Positions 60,325 to 64,000 of a stretch of DNA of 64,000 bases are shown in pieces. Positions within the stretch are counted from its first letter, which is position 1; each line of letters begins with the position of its first letter. Source of the stretch: Streptomyces sp. PCS3-D2 (GTDB lineage Bacteria > Actinomycetota > Actinomycetes > Streptomycetales > Streptomycetaceae); contig NZ_CP097800.1 in the NCBI RefSeq assembly GCF_000612545.2, forward strand, positions 6,936,001-7,000,000, given 5' to 3'. A model generated the notes under the pieces. It did not search any database. It was not told where the DNA came from and saw nothing but the letters and a program-made list of their open reading frames with translations. The translations under genes and the position numbers were made by a program.

Positions 60325-60338
60325 ACCGATCATTCGGT
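60325..60338. promoter_or_regulatory. Candidate PaaR-type operator upstream of paaK
   Basis: ACCGATCATTCGGT (arms ACCGA/TCGGT, 4-bp spacer) lies 35 bp upstream of the paaK start and is extended by ACCG on the left and AGAT on the right. It resembles ACCG/CGGT-type operators of the TetR regulators that control phenylacetate genes. Confidence 0.55.
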
Positions 60339-60456
60339 AGATTGCCAGGGGTGTGCAGGCTAAAGCAATGACTCGAACGGGTGATCGCCTGATCTGGCGG
60401 CCTCCATGCCGCGCTTCACCGCGCACGGCGGCCTCGCCCCGGACCCGCCGGTCCTC

Positions 60457-62109
60457 TCAGTGCGCGGGACGGGTGGCCGTGCCGCCGGTGTCCGCCTCCG
60501 TCGCGACCGCCTTCGCCCAGCGGTAGTCCGCCTTGCCGCTCGGTGAACGCTGCACGGCCGGCGTGATGACAAGCTGCCGCGGGATCTTGTAGCCGGCGAG
60601 CCTGGTGCGGCAGTGGCTCTGGATTTCGTCCAGCGTCGGGGCCTCCGCTCCCGGCCGCACCTGGACCACCGCGGCGACATGGCTGCCCCAGGTCGGGTCC
60701 GAGACCCCGGCCACCAGCGCGTCGTACACGTCGGGGTGCGACTTCAGTGCCTGCTCGACCTCCTCCGGATAGACCTTCTCGCCGCCCGTGTTGATGCACT
60801 GCGAGCCTCGGCCGAGCACCGTGACGATGCCCTGTTCGTCGACGGTCGCCATGTCTCCCAGCAGTACCCAGCGCTCGCCGTCCTTCTGGAAGAAGGTGTC
60901 GGCGGTCTTCTCCGGGTCGTTGTAGTAGCCGAGCGGCACGTGGCCGCGCTGGGCGAGGCGCCCCGGCTCGCCGACCGCCACCGGTTCGTGCGTCACCGGG
61001 TCCACCACACGGGTGCGGTCGTTGACCTCCAGGCGGAACCCCTTCTCCGGGCCGGAGTCGTCCGTGGCGCGGCCGTTGGAGCCGGACTCGGAGGACCCGA
61101 AGTTGTTCAGGAGCAGGACGCCGGGCACCAGGCTCCGGAACTCGGCGCGCACCGTCTCGGACATGATCGCCCCGGACGAGGAGACGCTGAACAGGGATGA
61201 CAGGTCGGTGCCCCGGAGCGGTCCCCTGAGGGCGTCGATGAGCGGCCTGAGCATTGCGTCGCCGACCAGCGACACGCTCGACACCTTCTCCTTCTCGATC
61301 GTCCGCAGCACCTCCTCGGGGGCGTACTTGCGGTGGATGACCACTCGCTGGCCGTAGTTGAAGGCGATGAACGACGTCAGCGTCGACGTCCCGTGCATCA
61401 GCGGGGGAGCCGGGAAGAAGGTCAGCCCGGCGCCGCGCGCCGCCACCCGCTCCGCCAGCTCCTCCGGCCGTTTCACCGGCTCGCCCGAGGGCTCGCCGCC
61501 GAAGAGTCCCGCGAAGAAGAGGTCCTCCGCCCGCCACATCACGCCCTTGGGCATGCCCGTGGTCCCGCCGGTGTAGATGATGAACAGGTCGTCCGCGCTG
61601 CGCGGCGGGAACCCGCGGCCGGGTGACCCGGCCGCCTCTGCGTCCGCGTACGCGAGCGGGGCGATCGACGGCTCCGCGGCCCCCTCGGGCGCCTCGCCGA
61701 CCCGGATCAGGTGCCGCAGTCTCGGCGTCTTCGGCAGCGCGGCCGCCACCCGCCCGGTGAACTCGCCCTCGAAGACGAGCGCGGCGAGGTCGGCGTCGTT
61801 GTAGAGGTAGACCAGTTCCTCTTCCACATAACGGTAGTTGACGTTCACCGGGACGAGCCGGGCCTTGAGGCAGGCGAGCACGGTCTGGAGGTACTCGATC
61901 CCGTTGTAGAGGTGCAGCCCCAGGTGCTCGCCGGCGGTCAGGCCGCTGTCCAGCAGGTGGTGGGCGATCCGGTTCGCCGCCGTGTCCAGCTCCGCGTACG
62001 TCAGGCGGCGCTCCGCGCCCGTCCCGGGGTGGTCCACGTACACCAGGGCCTCGCGGTCCGGGACCACGTCCACGACCGACTCGAACAGGTCGGCAAGGTT
62101 GTACTCCAC
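60457..62109 (-). CDS. Acyl-CoA synthetase, FadD19-like
   Basis: A 550-residue ANL ligase from the GTG at 62109 (AGGAGG 4 bp upstream). YNLADLFESVVDVVPDREALVYVD, then IYTGGTTGMPKGVMWRAEDLFF, NFGSSESGSNG, GYYNDPEKTADTFF, LGRGSQCINTGGEKVYPEEVEQALKSHPDV and the C-terminal RSPSGKADYRWAKA follow mycobacterial FadD19. That enzyme activates the C26/C24 side chains of cholesterol and phytosterols. It is divergent from the EchA19-like gene, as expected for a shared regulon, with a KstR-type site between them. A longer open frame past 62109 is a shadow. Confidence 0.88.
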   Translation of the reverse strand: MEYNLADLFESVVDVVPDREALVYVDHPGTGAERRLTYAELDTAANRIAHHLLDSGLTAGEHLGLHLYNGIEYLQTVLACLKARLVPVNVNYRYVEEELVYLYNDADLAALVFEGEFTGRVAAALPKTPRLRHLIRVGEAPEGAAEPSIAPLAYADAEAAGSPGRGFPPRSADDLFIIYTGGTTGMPKGVMWRAEDLFFAGLFGGEPSGEPVKRPEELAERVAARGAGLTFFPAPPLMHGTSTLTSFIAFNYGQRVVIHRKYAPEEVLRTIEKEKVSSVSLVGDAMLRPLIDALRGPLRGTDLSSLFSVSSSGAIMSETVRAEFRSLVPGVLLLNNFGSSESGSNGRATDDSGPEKGFRLEVNDRTRVVDPVTHEPVAVGEPGRLAQRGHVPLGYYNDPEKTADTFFQKDGERWVLLGDMATVDEQGIVTVLGRGSQCINTGGEKVYPEEVEQALKSHPDVYDALVAGVSDPTWGSHVAAVVQVRPGAEAPTLDEIQSHCRTRLAGYKIPRQLVITPAVQRSPSGKADYRWAKAVATEADTGGTATRPAH

Positions 62110-62216
62110 CGTTCCTCCTGACCCCGTTGTTCCCGATGGCCGGCCCCGCGGCCGGCGGCTCCGGCGGTCATTAGAGCGCCGTGGCCGGCAACTGGGAAGG
62201 GCACCGCCCAAGAAAA

Positions 62217-62231
62217 CTGACTGAGTGTCAG
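62217..62231. promoter_or_regulatory. Dyad CTGAC-N5-GTCAG in divergent FadD19/EchA19 promoter region
   Basis: CTGACTGAGTGTCAG (62217-62231) has perfect 5-bp arms and a 5-bp spacer, flanked by AAAA on both sides. A near copy lies upstream of the nitronate monooxygenase gene (50046-50060). It is about 29 bp from a KstR-type site. Confidence 0.6.
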
Positions 62232-62259
62232 AAAACTCTTGAAGTGCACCCTCCCCTAC

Positions 62260-62273
62260 TGCAACCTGTTCTA
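62260..62273. promoter_or_regulatory. KstR-type operator TGCAACCTGTTCTA
   Basis: The 14-mer matches TNNAACNNGTTNNA and shares TGCAAC/GTTCTA with the site at 37553-37566. It lies 23 bp upstream of the EchA19-like ATG and between it and the FadD19-like gene, so it can serve both. Confidence 0.65.
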
Positions 62274-62296
62274 GGTCTTGAGACGGGAGGACGGCA

Positions 62297-63097
62297 ATGG
62301 GTGGGACGGAACACCTGACCGTGGAACGCCGCGGCGCCACGCTGGTGCTCACCATGAACAGGCCCGAGGCGAAGAACGCGCTCTCGCTGCCGCTGCTGGT
62401 GGGGCTGTACGACGGCTGGCTGGAGGCGGACGCCGACGACGAGATCCGCTCCGTGGTCCTGACCGGCGCCGGCGGCGACTTCTGCGCAGGCATGGACCTC
62501 AAAGCGCTGGCCGGCCGGGGCATGGCGGGAGACCGGTACCGGGACCGCCTCAAGGCCGACCCCGACCTGCACTGGAAGGCGATGCTCCGCCACCACCGGC
62601 CGCGCAAGCCGGTGATCGCGGCGGTGGAGGGCCACTGCGTGGCCGGCGGCACCGAGATCCTCCAGGGCACCGACATCCGGGTGGCCGCCGAGGGTGCCAC
62701 CTTCGGGCTGTTCGAGGTCAGGCGGGGGCTCTTCCCGATCGGCGGCTCCACGGTGCGCCTGCCCCGGCAGATCCCGCGCACGCACGCGCTGGAGATGCTG
62801 CTGACGGGACGTTCGTACGCGGCGCAGGAGGCGGCACGGATCGGGCTCGTGGGGCGGGTCGTTCCCGACGGCGCGGCGCTCGCGACGGCCCTGGAGATCG
62901 CCGAGCAGATCAACGCATGTGGGCCGCTGGCGGTCGAGGCGGTCAAGGCGTCGGTCTACGAGACCGCTGAGCTGACGGAGCGGGAGGGCCTGGCGTCGGA
63001 ACTCCTGCGGGGGTGGCCGATCTTCGACACGGCCGACGCGAAGGAGGGGGCGCGGGCCTTCACGGAGAAGCGGCCCGCGGTGTACCGGCGCGAGTAG
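62297..63097 (+). CDS. Enoyl-CoA hydratase, EchA19-like
   Basis: A 266-residue crotonase. VERRGATLVLTMNRPEAKNALS at the start, VVLTGAGGDFCAGMDLKA (oxyanion hole), VAGGTEILQGTDIRVAAE, FPIGGSTVRLPRQIP and AKEGARAFTEKRPAVYRR follow M. tuberculosis EchA19 closely; EchA19 hydrates steroid enoyl-CoAs during cholesterol side-chain breakdown. It is divergent from the FadD19-like ligase with a KstR-type operator in the gap. The following DUF35 gene, 153 bp downstream, may extend the operon. Confidence 0.9.
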   Translation: MGGTEHLTVERRGATLVLTMNRPEAKNALSLPLLVGLYDGWLEADADDEIRSVVLTGAGGDFCAGMDLKALAGRGMAGDRYRDRLKADPDLHWKAMLRHHRPRKPVIAAVEGHCVAGGTEILQGTDIRVAAEGATFGLFEVRRGLFPIGGSTVRLPRQIPRTHALEMLLTGRSYAAQEAARIGLVGRVVPDGAALATALEIAEQINACGPLAVEAVKASVYETAELTEREGLASELLRGWPIFDTADAKEGARAFTEKRPAVYRRE

Positions 63098-63250
63098 TCC
63101 GGTCGGGGCCCGGCCGCGGCCCCGATCGTGCGCCGGGTCCGGCGCCGTGACCGCCGCCGGGAGGCGCCCGCCCCCTGCCCCGCCCCCGCCCCCTGCCCCC
63201 GACCGCCGGCGGGGCCGAACACACCGGAACCAACCGCATCGGAGAGCCCC

Positions 63251-64000
63251 ATGACAGCTGCCTCCCCGCCGGAGGTGCTCCGCGCGCCCCTCGTCGTCGA
63301 GTTCCCGTTCACCCGCTCCCTCGGGCCCGTCCAGAGTGCCTTCCTCACCGGGCTGCGCGAGGGTGTCGTCCTCGGCGTGCAGGCCTCGGACGGCAGGGTG
63401 GTGGTCCCGCCCGTCGAGTACGACCCCGTCACCTCGGAGGAGATCCGCGACCTCGTCGAGGTCGCCACCACCGGCACCGTCACCACCTGGGCCTGGAACG
63501 ACCGACCCCGCCCGAACCAGCCCCTCGACACCCCCTTCGCCTGGGCACTGGTCAGGCTGGACGGGGCCGACACCGCCCTGCTGCACGCCCTCGACGCCCC
63601 CGGCCCCGACGCCGTGCGCACCGGCATGCGGGTACGCATCCGCTGGGCCGCCGAACGCACCGGGGCCATCACCGACATCGCCTGCTTCGAACCGTGCGAC
63701 GCCACCACCGCCCCCCAGAGCCTCCCCGCCCCGCACGACGGCATCTTCCGCGAAGCCGTCACCGGCATCGTCGCCGAGGCCCGCCTGGACTACGTCTACA
63801 GCCCCGGCCGCGCCCAGACCGGCTACATCAACGCCCTGTCCGAGCGGCGGACCGTCGGAGAGCGCTGCCCCTCCTGCCACAAGGTGTACGTCCCCCCGCG
63901 CGGAGCGTGCCCCACCTGCGGGGTGGCCACCACCGACCGGGTCGAGGTCGGCCCGGCCGGCACGGTCACCACCTTCTGCATCGTCAACATCAAGGCGGCG
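63251..64000 (+). CDS. DUF35/OB-fold zinc-ribbon protein (3' end outside window)
   Basis: The first 250 codons of a protein still open at the window edge. An N-terminal region with VQSAFLTGLREGVVLGVQASDG and an OB-fold-like segment (residues about 60-140) is followed by a second unit with a zinc ribbon, CPSCHKVYVPPRGACPTCG near 209-227, and another OB-fold start (GPAGTVTTFCIVN). This is a duplicated DUF35 architecture. DUF35 proteins form complexes with MaoC-type hydratases, lipid-transfer thiolases and acyl-CoA synthases; in mycobacteria ChsH2 uses a DUF35 for steroid side-chain hydration. It fits the lipid-side-chain cluster here. GGAGAG precedes the ATG. Confidence 0.87.
   Translation, partial: MTAASPPEVLRAPLVVEFPFTRSLGPVQSAFLTGLREGVVLGVQASDGRVVVPPVEYDPVTSEEIRDLVEVATTGTVTTWAWNDRPRPNQPLDTPFAWALVRLDGADTALLHALDAPGPDAVRTGMRVRIRWAAERTGAITDIACFEPCDATTAPQSLPAPHDGIFREAVTGIVAEARLDYVYSPGRAQTGYINALSERRTVGERCPSCHKVYVPPRGACPTCGVATTDRVEVGPAGTVTTFCIVNIKAA

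Overview
The window is chromosomal DNA of a high-GC actinomycete, almost certainly Streptomyces or a very close relative. Evidence for this is the extreme third-position GC, frequent GTG starts, tightly packed genes with 4-bp ATGA/GTGA overlaps, several SpoIIE-type phosphatases fused to RsbW-like kinases, a DUF6777-type secreted protein, F420-type and MpaB-type enzymes, and CbtAB behind a cobalamin riboswitch. I see no tRNA, rRNA, CRISPR array, insertion sequence or phage segment, so this looks like ordinary chromosome arm or inner-arm sequence rather than a mobile island.

Layout. 1-4.1 kb: end of a DUF6777 protein, a small secreted Asp/Gly-rich protein and a PAS-GAF-SpoIIE-HATPase regulator. 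4.4-7.5 kb: molybdate transport (modA and a fused modBC) with a decayed HTH regulator in front; an intact HTH-TOBE paralogue lies at 39 kb. 8-13 kb: S4 RNA-binding protein, dhaL-dhaM without dhaK, a second SpoIIE regulator with duplicated PAS domains, and a CPBP membrane protease. 13-17 kb: a three-gene operon of an unknown protein, a MoxR ATPase and a zincin-VWA protein. 17-20.5 kb: metal-related genes (His-rich MFS, ArsR regulator, cbtB-cbtA under a cobalamin riboswitch). 20.5-30 kb: MFS, AlkB-like, DUF1232, MarR/DoxX with twin operators, GH15, a third SpoIIE regulator, methyltransferase, esterase. 30-33.6 kb: threonine catabolism (tdh, kbl) and a LysR regulator. 33.6-36.3 kb: DeoR regulator divergent from an agaS-kbaY amino-sugar operon. 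36.3-50 kb: a mixed block including a frameshifted DinB gene, a FadE29-like acyl-CoA dehydrogenase, a Ser/Thr kinase-TPR protein coupled to a phytoene-desaturase-like enzyme, and a TetR/FAD-monooxygenase divergon. 50-64 kb: acyl-CoA metabolism with four AMP-forming CoA ligases (including paaK and a FadD19-like ligase), an EchA19-like hydratase and a DUF35/OB-fold protein, mixed with a blasticidin-S-deaminase-like gene, HopJ and a cation antiporter.

How they work together. The most coherent theme is degradation of steroid or branched-chain side chains: the FadE29-like gene at 37.6 kb and the divergent FadD19-like/EchA19-like genes at 62 kb each carry an exact match to TNNAACNNGTTNNA, the KstR operator consensus. 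The unexplained module most worth testing is the MoxR / zincin-VWA / unknown operon at 13-17 kb. Metal and cofactor acquisition (molybdate, cobalt) is a second theme. Several regulator-target pairs show clear palindromes: MarR-DoxX, TetR-FAD monooxygenase and DeoR-agaS.
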